A stretch of 64,000 nucleotides of DNA from Mesodorylaimus sp. YZB2_4. Lineage: Eukaryota > Nematoda > Enoplea > Dorylaimida > Dorylaimidae. Below the pieces are notes generated by a model. It saw nothing but the letters and a program-made list of their open reading frames with translations, made no database searches and was not told the origin of the DNA. The DNA lies in assembly GCA_030248295.1 (NCBI GenBank), contig JASANH010000626.1, positions 1,302,001 through 1,366,000 on the forward strand, given 5' to 3'. Shown one piece after another: positions 23,901-34,977 of this stretch (its first letter is position 1; each line of letters begins with the position of its first letter). A program made the position numbers and the translations under genes.

Positions 23901-25221
23901 GCAGACGTGGCTCAAGATTACTGCAGGACAAATCACGTGTGGGGTATACAGCGGGCAGTAGCCGTGGTCTGCTCGCTCCAGAGTCGGTTTTATTCCCAAC
24001 AAGCTCCATCTTCATGAAACATTCGCCATTTATTGATGTCGGGCGTGGCTGTGGCGCAGTCAGGACATACAGCAGGAGTTTTGGATGCTAGCCGAGTAAG
24101 GACATCGGACAAGCCCATTTATACACCTCGCTCGAGCGGACGGTGTCGTAAAAAATAAATCAAAATTTCAGAAGACAACGAAATGAGAGGGATTTTTCAA
24201 AGGTCTCACAACTGTAAATCTCAGGAGTTCTAAGGGATTTAGAATTTTAATCTTTTGCTGAATAATTACTCAGTGATCCAGCTGTGAATAGTTCACATTC
24301 ATAATCTACTTTTACGTCACCTGAAGGGGACGTCAGAATACTAAGCGCCTCATGCGTGGCGTCATGTGGCGCTACTTTCGTCATTGACTATCACTCTATA
24401 AAATTTGTCACGATTTTTTTGCCTCGACGCTTTCCTCATATAATAGAAAACTCTGAGCCGGTGCTTTTGGAATCGCAGAACTATCTTTTTCGACACAGGT
24501 GATCAAAAAACAATACCATTCATGTCTTTGTGCTCATTTTAAAGAGACCACGTGGGCAGATGCACCGGCTCTTACATTAGCTTGTCCCCAGGGATTCCAG
24601 TCAATTACAGCAATTACCCGATGTAGAATTCAATGACCGTTCCCCTGATGTAGTGCTGTTTCTGATTGATTCACTGGGACCGCGCGAAAAGGCCATTTGG
24701 AAACGCATACGTGGAGCTCACCTACAGTATGATTATTGCAAACTGACTTTCCGATTTCCAGCTATTTCATTATTTTTGTGCGCACACATGTTTTTCTTCT
24801 GTCCCGCTGAGGTTTTTAGTCTTCTACAATGGCAATGGCCATTTTCTGCCAACCAAAGACCCAAGTTTTCTGCTCGTGTGGGAAAAACCTTTGTCATAAA
24901 TTTGTTATTGATTCTCTTGTTATTCTACGATGCCGCATGACTTTTCGTAAGCAACCAGAAAGGCCACAGTCGCTGAAACACAATAGCGCAAAATTGAACT
25001 AGGGTATTTTCGATGAAAGAATACATTATCTACCTCTGTGTATGTGTGTGCACGTTATTTCGCATTACAGGTATTGCATCTAGCCAAAGAGGACATTCCT
25101 TACCAATATGGTACAAAATTAAAAGGATGTTCGGCTGCTGATATGTGTGCAACATATACGCACATTATTATCTCTGATTTACGTATACACGTTGAATAGA
25201 ATGAAATAAGAATGAATTACA
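20996..25221. other. Gene-poor interval
   Basis: About 4.2 kb without a recognisable gene, RNA or mobile element. Composition is mildly AT-rich with scattered short frames only. Upstream regulatory DNA of the Ig gene is the most likely content at the left end. Confidence 0.45.
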
Positions 25222-26463
25222 TCAGGCCGCAGCAGGATAATAAAAGAAGTCCCCTTCCTGAAATCTTAGAATTACGTCATTGGCGCTTTTGAGTTCATTC
25301 ACAGCTTCTTCAACTTTCTTGGATTTCCACACTTGTAAGCATCTGTCACGAATACGAACTTTAAGCTTCCTTTTTAGAAGCACGTTGAAAGACTTCAATA
25401 TGCCCAAAGCCACGTCGTCTATCTCGACGTCCCTGATGGAATTGATCCATAAAAAGCTTAGCCATGGACAAGAGCGCATCAGCATAATAAGTGTAACTTG
25501 TGTCATATTGACGCAAAATTGGGCAAATTCAAGCGTAGAACATTTTGCCATCTGTCTCACGCCGTCGTCGATGTCGTTATCAGTCTTGTTGCACACCAGG
25601 GTGAGCTTCCTAATGTATTTTAGGTTCGCCAACGCAGCCACACCGACTCCAGTTACATTCATGCGAGCCAGGCAGAGAACTTCCAGTTGAGGGAAGGATT
25701 TTGCGATGGTTATCAATATGCTATCAGTAACATGATCAAAATCGCTGTTCCAAGCTAACAGTGATCGTAGACTGCTCAATCGCCAAAAGTGGAGCGAAAC
25801 ATAAATCGAACAATTGACACATTGCAGTCTCTTGAAGACCAATGTTTGAAGCCTCGGACAGTTGATAAAAAATTGATCCGTGATTTCTTGCGAGGCTAAT
25901 TGAGTCTGACTAGCTTCAAAATGCTCTAAATTTTGGCCAGAAAAAGTACGCAGAAACAACTCATCACAGTTGCATAAGTCTAACCTTCGCAAATTGTCGC
26001 TGGCCGCATCTTGGGGATAAGACAAGGCGCTTATCCCATTCGAAATAAGGTGATCTAATTTTGGCGTTCTCTTGATGAGTTCTCCAAACATTGGACTTCC
26101 AATTGGGGCGTCACCAAGATCTAGTTCGGTCAGACGAGGATAAAAGAAACTCGAAAATGTCTCAATCAGCAAGTCACTCTGACCATGATAAGATGAGCTC
26201 GAAGGAAAATTGATCCGCTCTAAATTAGTTGAACATAAATTCAATAAAATCGATAGTGATTCTGGCGTTATCCGTTCATAAACGTTGTCTTTCAAATTCA
26301 GCACTTTTAGCTGAGTAACGCAGAGTAATGAAATTCCGTTAAATCTTTTACTGACACAGCCGAGGCGTAAACGTTCTGGAAACTGGAGATGGTGAAATAT
26401 TTGAAGAAGAACATTGTCTGGCAAGGAGGAGAAGTCCATGATCCCAGATCGCGCCTTCAACAT
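25222..26463 (-). CDS. F-box/LRR protein 1
   Basis: Intronless 413-aa protein. Residues about 9-50 form an F-box (DFSSLPDNVLLQIFHHLQFPE then LGCVSKRFNG), which docks on SKP1 in SCF ubiquitin ligases. The rest is about ten irregular leucine-rich repeats (for example LTELDLGDAPIGSPMF, LRRLDLCNCDELF, LEVLCLARMNVTG) that would bind the substrate. ATGs at 26463 and 26439 both fit; the second begins exactly like the paralogue at 28228 (MDF-LPDNV). Two relatives lie in this window, one decayed (27.1-28.2 kb) and one intact (52.4-53.7 kb). Substrate unknown. Confidence 0.85.
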   Translation of the reverse strand: MLKARSGIMDFSSLPDNVLLQIFHHLQFPERLRLGCVSKRFNGISLLCVTQLKVLNLKDNVYERITPESLSILLNLCSTNLERINFPSSSSYHGQSDLLIETFSSFFYPRLTELDLGDAPIGSPMFGELIKRTPKLDHLISNGISALSYPQDAASDNLRRLDLCNCDELFLRTFSGQNLEHFEASQTQLASQEITDQFFINCPRLQTLVFKRLQCVNCSIYVSLHFWRLSSLRSLLAWNSDFDHVTDSILITIAKSFPQLEVLCLARMNVTGVGVAALANLKYIRKLTLVCNKTDNDIDDGVRQMAKCSTLEFAQFCVNMTQVTLIMLMRSCPWLSFLWINSIRDVEIDDVALGILKSFNVLLKRKLKVRIRDRCLQVWKSKKVEEAVNELKSANDVILRFQEGDFFYYPAAA

Positions 26464-27090
26464 GACGTGACCGCATTCACAAACTAGACTCCCTTAATTT
26501 TGGCCTCATTGTCGTGCGAAGAAAGGATTTTGATGAAACGTTGATTAACACTCGAAGTCGTCATGTGTGGGGATTTGAAAGACAGTACCAGTTCGCCAAC
26601 GCATTTTTGTCATGCCAGTGGCGCGTCGCATTTGTCATGTAACGACTACTGTACTGTAGTAGTGGGAGAGTTCTAGGAGGCGGCATCCGTCTGGACTGGA
26701 CGTGGTTCTTGAATGGGCGTACGAGGGCGCCATGAATCCTGTACTCATTGGCCTTGCTCTAAAGAGCTACCTACGAAATACGTGCCGTATTTCGACTATC
26801 TTTCGCCGAATAGCCAGATTCACCTCGCTCAAGCACCAGACTTGTATCAGCAGAAACTATGTACATAACTACAGTATATATACAGTAATTATATCCAGAG
26901 CCTCACAAGGAATGCTTACCAAGTGTTATGTGTTTCCCGGGATCGAGACTAGCGTCAAAATGGACAAAGGAAGACGAGTAAAAAGTTTGACATCAGTTTT
27001 CTGTAACATGCAAGAACACACTCTGAAGCATTTTACAATACGCTCTCGGCTCTCTAAAGCTCGCGGTCTTCCAAAACTATATCATCACAA
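26464..27090. other. Spacer between the two F-box copies
   Basis: Upstream region of F-box/LRR gene 1 and downstream region of the decayed copy. A 209-codon plus-strand frame starting at 26702 runs into the antisense of the pseudogene and shows no domain of its own. Confidence 0.45.
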
Positions 27091-28228
27091 TCAGAGCAGA
27101 TCATCTATTGGAATGTGGTTTCCATACTCAATGACAACTGTCCACTCGTTTTCACTCCTAACTCGGTCCAATGTGTTTCTCACAAGTTTCAAGTCCCACA
27201 CGCCTCCGGTTTTGACCCAGTCACGCTCAAGACACGTTTCGACGATCGTGCAATTCTGTCTGCATATTTCACCAATCGATTTAGCAATAGATGCGGCTAC
27301 ATCATCAGCGGTCATACTTGTAATCTCATGAAGACTATGTTTGGGCAATTACGAAGGAGTGCCAATAATGTATTTGGGGTGATCGAGGCATTGATTTGAA
27401 GTTTTTCCAGGCGAATACATTTTGAAAATCGTCTTACAATCTGATCAATGTCATTGGCACTACTCGTAATTAGGTCGTTGAAGATCGATGTCAGATGACG
27501 AAGACTTGCCATTGACGATAGTGCAAGCAGAGCTTGGACGGAATTAGCTTTTCAGAGTTTGTAAGAAACGATGTAAAAAAGACTCAATGTTACAAAATGT
27601 ATGAGGTGCCAAGTGAAACTTGAGAGAAATGAAAGATTGAAGATGTGGGCAACTCCAAAGAAAGTCCTCTGTTGTTTGCAACGATACTAACGACACTGAC
27701 TTAATCATTTTCACAGATTTCAGGTTTAGACATCGACCAATAAATGCAATAAGGACAGTGTCGTTGCAGCAATGCAGGAACAGATCGGTCAAAGATTCGT
27801 TGACGCAGCTCCCTCGGCTTTGCCACAAACGGTGGTACGTTTTTCGCAACGCCGAGTGAGTTTGCGCAACTTCACCAGATTCTGATCAAATGTTGGCTGA
27901 GTGAGGGGACTGCTGGCCAAGTTAATTTTGGACAGACGGGGGGGGGGGGGACAAACAAAAAAAAACGAGGGCACTCACCAAAGACTGGTCGCCGTCTTCT
28001 CGAACGCGCACTCTTTCCAGTCTTTGACAGCACAATAAAAGCAAATTTTTGAAGATTGCAGGCGAATCTAGACAATAAGTATCATTTCTGAAGACACGGA
28101 AATGGAGATTTTTGAGACTTCATAAAAGCGTTTGCATTCGCGTTCAATGCGGAGCGGACAAGGTCGTCTAAAGGAAGACACTGCAATATCGTTAGGGACA
28201 CATTATCTGGCAGACGAGTGAAATCCAT
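27091..28228 (-). pseudogene. Decayed F-box/LRR paralogue
   Basis: ATG 28228 opens an F-box (MDFTRLPDNVSLTILQCLPL) that runs into a stop at 28084-28082. Further pieces with the same LRR style follow in different frames: a fragment around 27800-27950, LLALSSMASLRHL around 27500, SITPNTLLALLRNCPNIVFMRL around 27350 and the C-terminal block ending near 27091. The last two align with the C-terminal modules of F-box proteins 1 and 2. A run of 13 G (27938-27950) and an A-rich run interrupt the middle. Stops and at least two frame changes make a pseudogene most likely. A spliced gene is possible but I found no donor/acceptor pairs that repair it. Confidence 0.75.
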
Positions 28229-28467
28229 CGCACCTGAGAGAGCCGCAATGGACTGTAGGTGTCAACTACGGATACTAGCGACTGGAAACGTAAAACCAAG
28301 CGACCAGTCACTTCCTGTGCGATATACAGTGACTCTTCCCGCCAACATACTGTATATCTTCGAATTGTGGCTGATGCAATGTTGCATGCATATGGTGAGG
28401 AAACAGCGAGGACAAGAAAAATGCGTCAGTTAGCAAAAGCAAAGTATCTATGCACAGCGCAACAATG
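28229..28467. other. Upstream of the F-box pseudogene
   Basis: No feature recognised. Confidence 0.4.
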
Positions 28468-28503
28468 CCCTCTTTTACTTTGGTCCCCCAAAGTAAAAGA
28501 GGG
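28468..28503. repeat. Perfect 16-bp hairpin with 4-nt loop
   Basis: CCCTCTTTTACTTTGG (28468-28483) and its exact complement (28488-28503) are separated by four bases. The tight loop is typical of snap-back events or foldback insertions; no terminator role is expected in this genome. Confidence 0.7.
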
Positions 28504-29205
28504 ACGCAGCGGTATTGTGTTGGCGTAGACCACTCCTTATCGGCCTGCTATATGCTTCCCTGTTCGGCCGACTCCTAAGTACCTGAGGTAGTTGCCCCAA
28601 TGAGACTGCTATGACAAAATTAAATACTGCACATGCCTTCACTGTGCATATGACTGCGTGAGCGTTCCATATACCGTATGAGGAGGAATACGAAACATTC
28701 AATCCAGCCAACGATCTCCATATATGCGCTCCTCAAGTGGTCAGCAGTTAGGTACCGAAAGTAACAAACAGTCTGTGCTCCTCTATGATCTCTAAGGTCG
28801 AAAGGATGAGTGTTTCAATGAGTGAGCGCTAGCAACTTTAGAAAGACATTAGGTGCATACAGAAAAATACATCTTTGTGTCTTCCATGCTTGTGATATTG
28901 TCAAGCAGTTTATCTAGCCTTGAGCATGGTCAAGAGCTTACATAGATCAGATTTAAAAAATTATACACGACAGGAGATATACCTCTTTAAGGTACCAGGA
29001 TCACGAGTGCTAACGGGCAGTATTAGCATTGACATGAAGTAGTCACTGTACACACAAACCAAGGTCAAAGTCCATGGCACCACTTGTACGCGCGCATATT
29101 TGATTAGTGTAGCTTGGCTCCTCAGAGGGAGTATCCGACTACAGCACAGTACGCTACGTCGTATGTTGTTACTGCCAAATGTGTGTATCTCTTCTAATCG
29201 ATTAA
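28504..29205. other. Spacer 3' of the class C GPCR gene
   Basis: Should contain the receptor 3' UTR. No other gene recognised. Confidence 0.4.
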
Positions 29206-32200
29206 TCAATGAGCTGAAGAAATGGTGTCTTCGAAAATAGTCATACTGGGTCGTTGACTCGGGTCACCGGTTACAAAATCAGAAAGGGTATTTGCCGCTG
29301 ATCGGCGCTTGTTTCGAGTTTTCTTTCGGGATGGGGAAATCGGGCTGGAAGAGTCGTCGCTGCAAGTGATCACAGAACTTGCCGAACTGATGGTGTGTGA
29401 TAAGGTGCGTGCGGACTTGTTACTTCCAACACTGATGACGCTTTTACGCCCATCCTCCTCATCGTTGTCGTCTAGGTCAAATTCGCGAATGCCTGCGTCG
29501 TCCTTTGGAGCCGTTGTCAAAGCGATGCTGTTCCTCTTCTCGATTTCCGCAGCTCCATAGACTGGTCCAGTGGATGGCAACTTCAAGTTAGCGCAACTGT
29601 CGCTCATCATGGACTCGTATCGAAGTAAAATATACAACTTGGGTCCAAACATGAAACACAAAATGACCGTACCGCAGGTCATCAGCTCCATGACCACCAC
29701 CGTGTCTTTGAACTGATCAGGTGTGGCGGCATAGCCAATCATCCAAGCCACCCAAGTAGCGGCGCATATGAGGGAGGTGTACATGAGCCAGCGGGTTTCC
29801 TTATAATTTCTTTTCACATTGCGGTTCAGCAATGCCAAAAACGAAGCCATGCACAAGAGGATGACGACGTAGATTTGGGAAGCCAAGAATTCGTCGTTGC
29901 TCCAACTACAGCGCATGACCACGGTGGGCGAGGACGTACCTGCATCGTCCACAACAGAGACCGCGACCGGGTGACGAACTATGGCCCATTGAATGCTCAG
30001 TGCCATTTGGACGGCGGCAATAAAAAAGAGTAGCAGCCAGTAGTTCCAATAAGATATGTAACCATTGAAACCCAACGTCTCGCTATTTCGCAATTGAACT
30101 GCTTTGGCGATCATGACTCCGAAGCAGACAGCGTACGAGAAACTGTGCGAGATGTATCGAAGACGACACAACGTTTCACACGCGTCAAATATGAAGAAAT
30201 AAGCAGTGCTGTAGAGTAAGATGACTCCGAACAAGAGGCAGATACCCAACGATTGATTTCCCTTTACGATTCCGCAGCATAGTTTCACACTGACAATGGT
30301 CAGTACCAGTGAGGCGGCAAAGAGCAGGATGGTATTGATGACCAAGAATATGTATGCCCGCACTTGTTTTTTCCATTGCTCTCTATTAGCTGGAGTGGCG
30401 GCTGCTGATCCACTACCCTCTTCAGCATCGTTACTGCTAGAGGATTTGATCTGGAAGGCCCCGGACGTATCGATTTCGTCAGGAATGCTACCACTTCCCA
30501 TGTGTCGCAGCTCTTTGTGCATAGCTTGACGGGGACGACAATAGCACGAGGGCGGTTTGCAGGTTGATTCCGGGGCAGTATAGTTGGGATTCCTGTCCGA
30601 GTCAAACCATGCCCAAGTATCGTTGAACTTCAAGCCGTCTTTGTCCGACCAAGTGGCGATCTGAAACGTAAAAGGGGGTTATCTGCAGCTATCACAGGTT
30701 TCTGCGACAATAGCGTTTTCTGACAGGCATGGTACAGTATATACGAGTAGTTACTAGGCAATCAGCAGAAGGACATTGCTGATTCAAACTTGGTGCAAGA
30801 TGGATGTCACATTAGCTCTTATAACAGCACATACCTCAACATAAGCACCGCCATTCATGTTATCCACATTGGGTCTGTAGTTATAAATGGTAAATTGGTC
30901 AGGTGTGTCCATTCGTGACAGCTGTTCATTGACACTGGCGATGTAGTCGCTGCCAAAAAACCCATCGCAAAGTCCTCCCTGTGCAGGGCATGCCTTCTTG
31001 TAAAACCTGTCCAAAGCTAAGGCGAATTTCTCGATGTTCGACATAAAATAAGCCTCGCGAGTCAAGCGTCCTGTCAATCGATCAATGGGCAATCGCTCCT
31101 CTCCAGTGCATGCCTTTTTGTGAGAGCTCTTTTCGTTATTGAGTGAGCACTTGAAATAATCTTCCCAGAAGCTGATAAACCATTTATCGGACATCTTTTT
31201 TGGATTGAGTGATGCCAAGAAAGTTTTGAATTCATCACCAGCTTCTTGCCGGAACTGAACTGATAACGCGCCTAAGGCCAACGATTTCCAGCTGCGTGCT
31301 CCACTTTGCTGTTTCGCTTCGACCTCCCAATCGTGGGCGTCACCCACAAAGATGTAGATTGGTCGGTCCTGACTATGGCCGTTATATGATTGGTGCGTTT
31401 TCAATATCAAAATCGTGTCTTGAGCTGTGGTGAAGGCCACGGTTATTCTGGTAGCTTGAGAGTTGGCACCACGGATCGATTGAATTCGTTCTCCTGACTG
31501 TGCGTATACCACGTCAGCGATACAGATCCGACCATCCGCCTCAGCCATTCGACGGAATGATTCGTATGATCGCTGGCAATCTTCATCATGCTCTGACAAC
31601 ACCACTGATACGTAATCCCATTTTTGTTTGTGTAGCAGAGAGATCAGAGCTTGTGATTGAGTGTCGAATGTGGGAGCAAAAGACGGGTCATTGTTGCGAG
31701 AGATGTCCGACTCGAAATTCGTACCAATAAATGGTTTCTTGTTCGCTCCTTGCCGCTGAAAAATTCGCTTAGCAAGATCGTAAATTACGCCTCGCTGTCC
31801 AGATGCCACTGCAGCCACGTTCTTAGACGGAATCGTAGCAGAGATACCGGGCGTCCCGACGACCAGGCATCTATCCGAAGCTGTGGCTGTCAGTGACTCC
31901 ATGGCTGCAATCCGATCGAAGCAAGAGTCCAATAGAATGGTACCGAGTTCAACCCCAGGTAGTAGATTCAAATTAGGGTGCTTTCTGCGTATATTCTCAA
32001 GCGTATAAATGAACGCGGCTGGCATTAAAATTACACTCGAATCATTAATCGATCGATTACAGCTGGATGAATCGGCATCGAATCCTTGCCTCATATCAAA
32101 CAGACCAACGATGTACAATTCGGATGATTTCTGTATCCATACCTGATCCGAGGCCAGTACATGAGACCGCTCAGTTGCACAAGTCTGACATTCTGGAAGC

Positions 32201-34977
32201 CAGGATTTGCAACGAGCTCTAATCGCCTCTCCGTCCGTCCATCGTATGACTGAGGAGTGAACGCGACTCGGATCCATCTGCGAGTTGGTCGTATGGTTTA
32301 GTATTGACTCCACGCGGAGGTCCGTGTCTCTTCTGACATACAGTCCTTCTATCGGCAGCGAAGCCAAGGTACGGTCAGCACCAAACCGAACCACATATCC
32401 GCGATAGGATGGCGGATCGGACTCCCCGAATGTATAAGATACCTTCTTCTCCAAGAAATTCAAGATCAATTGCGTGCACTCTGGTCCGACAGTGTCGCAT
32501 GTGTCATCTCTATCGGCAGCCACGTATTTTGCCAGGGTGCCGTAAATATAAGTCGCCAAGACAGCTGATTCGACTTGACGATTCATGCGGAACCCCCTGA
32601 CCATATCGTCGTAGTCTACGTCCTCGCAATCGATCATGCCCGCAGTGCCGATCAACGTACAGTTATACTCTTGCTGCATGTAGGTGGCCAAAAGGACGTA
32701 CGTCTCATAGTTGTTTCTTAAAATATCCAGGAAATAATCTCGGAAATCGTCTTCAATAAACAAATTGGACTGTTGTATAATGGCCAACTGATAAGATGCA
32801 CCCTGAGGGATTAAGAAATCGGCCATCTCCAATCGACTCCACGTTTCGCCCAAAGCGGGTATCAATATGAAAAATTTTTTGAGATTAGATCCTGATAACT
32901 GCGGACTCGTCATAAAAAAATTGATCATCTCGTCTTTGGAAGCTATCACGACGACTATTTCGCTTGAATTGTTATCGATCAATTTTGGATCATTCAGAGG
33001 AACGACCTTGGTGTACGATACTCTGGCTTTAGATAATGTAGCCATCTGCTTTTCCAATGTCACCTTCTCTACGTGTTGATCACTATAGATTACTGTGATC
33101 AAATCAGTTTGCATCGATTTCAGTAGGCTGATGGCAGCCTAGAAAAAATTGTTGTCAGTCTAGAAATGTTTCTTTCTAATCTTCACTAGCTCTCGATCTG
33201 TTAGCACTGATACGTGTCGCATGTTCAAAGTACTTGTATCTGCTCTGTTTTGCTGCGTAAGATTTCATGCGGAATACGTGCAGGGTGAGAGCTACCAGTG
33301 AAACTAACTTGTAAGTGGGCTATGTTCCATCTCCTCCATTTCCTCATACCTGCATGTAATGATCTAAAGTAGGCGCAGTACTGAACGCAGTTTGCACTCC
33401 AGCATCGAAAAGGGCCTGGGCTGTCGACCCCGAGTAGGCAAGCATTGGCACTCGAACACTGAGCAATGCTTCTTTCAAACCTTTCAAGCGTCCGTCTTGC
33501 GCCATTGGCATGACCAAACCTAAGTACAAGACAGGTACATGCATGATCTAACCAACAAAATCAAGTATTTACCCAAGGGTATTCGTCCGTTGGCATCACC
33601 TGATCGACATTCTTTGGGACTAAAAAAGCCACTTTCGTGCAGGAATGCCATGGTTTGACTCAAGCTTTCCTGTCCTCTCGAGCATGTATCAAATGCGGAG
33701 AGGGCTAAAAAAGTTCCAAATTGAGCTTCAAAAGTGTCATTCAAAAAGTCATTACAAATTTACCTAATTTGAAATTGGCATTTTGTGGATTTTGATTCCA
33801 GCGCGAGAGGGCCCATTGTACACCAATCAACTCTTGCACGGCGTCTGGTCGTACGTGCAAACAATCGTCGGTATGCAGTGGAAAGGGCCCTCCAATTTGA
33901 AACTGAAAAACAATGTAAATTTTTTTAATGTTGTGAAAACCTGCTATACTTCAATAAAGGCTTGTCGGCTTGGCATGTACGCTTTGTAATTTCCTCGAAC
34001 CTACAGCATTAATTTACATTCTTAGGAGTACTTTTTGAAAGTTTTGTTCTCATGTTTAGGGTTTGTGGGGAAATGAAGGTAACCAGTCGAATGTGCTCTA
34101 TTTGCTGCACTCTATCGGCTGGCGTAATGGTCTCATTTGAGTTGTACAGACTAGCGCGAAGGTGAAGAAAAACTGGCCATGGCATCCGATATAGAACAGC
34201 ATCCGGCCCGATTTTCAGTAAAAGTATTATGGGTATGTGCTCAAGTGTCGGTGTTTAGGGCCCATTTCGGTCGTTTGATGGAACATAAACAGGCAGCCGA
34301 ACGATAGAAGCAGGGCGTGAAATTTAGTACGGCCTTTTTCCGTCCAGTTTTATCATACATACAGTCCCGTTCTCTCGCTTTTGACTTGTGGGACTGTACA
34401 TGATTGATTGGACTGATGGAAGTATCTGCATATTGCCAAGATGGATCGAGTTTAGGACTCGAAATTAGACTGATAGCTGTTTTTTAAGATGTTGGCGGAT
34501 AGCGACAAAACGGAGAAAGTAAAATCGGAGAAAATTGACGGCATAATAATTGGTGCACGTCTTGATTTTACTCGTTCGGTATTTACTTTTTCCATCTTCC
34601 TTTGATGGTGGGTCCTTCGACCAAATTTTAGGGACAACCAAAAAAGGCTTTTGGACTGGATCTGAAGGCCTCGAAAATAATGATAAGGATTCTCTCAACT
34701 AGTGCCACAAAACTTACCCGAAAAACAATGGGTGAAAACAACAACACCTGGCTTTAAAAAATGTGAAAAGCAAGTCACTGCCAGTGGACACAGATATGAT
34801 ACCTTGATTTGGCTCCAGATCCCAATCAGGAAGGCTGGTTCACACAGAACTTATGCCAGCACTCACCTTAGCATTCTCCGGTGTTACTCTGAACGGTTGA
34901 AACACGGTGCACAACTGTCCGTGGGACAATTGTGCACTTCCCAAAATAACTATCAGCCGTATTGGCCAAACACTCAT
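29206..34977 (-). CDS. Class C GPCR with tandem Venus-flytrap domains
   Basis: 1,436-aa receptor. Exons: 34977-34867, 33902-33764, 33704-33573, 33519-33350, 33138-30835 and 30660-29206; all junction phases fit. Exon 1 encodes a signal peptide (IRLIVILGSAQLSHG). Residues about 38-470 form a first ligand-binding Venus-flytrap of the metabotropic glutamate type (GGPFPLHTDDC, AFDTCSRG, PMLAYSGSTAQALF). Residues about 520-945 form a second one (LYIVGLFDMRQG, ELGTILLDSCFDRIAAMESL, WDYVSVVLSEHDEDCQRSYE). A short CKPPSCYC linker replaces the usual nine-Cys domain. Seven helices follow (about 1054-1305), with FGPKLYILLR at the end of TM7, the class C PKxY motif, and a Ser-rich tail. The orphan receptor would signal through G proteins at the plasma membrane; ligand unknown. 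The 964-nt first intron holds no gene. Confidence 0.85.

Noticed and set aside
26702-27331. 209-codon plus-strand frame
   Set aside because: It is largely antisense to the F-box pseudogene and has no domain.
33139-33904. Separate small gene for the first flytrap pieces
   Set aside because: The short frames between 33350 and 33902 splice in phase with the large receptor exon and supply the missing start of its first domain, so they belong to that gene.
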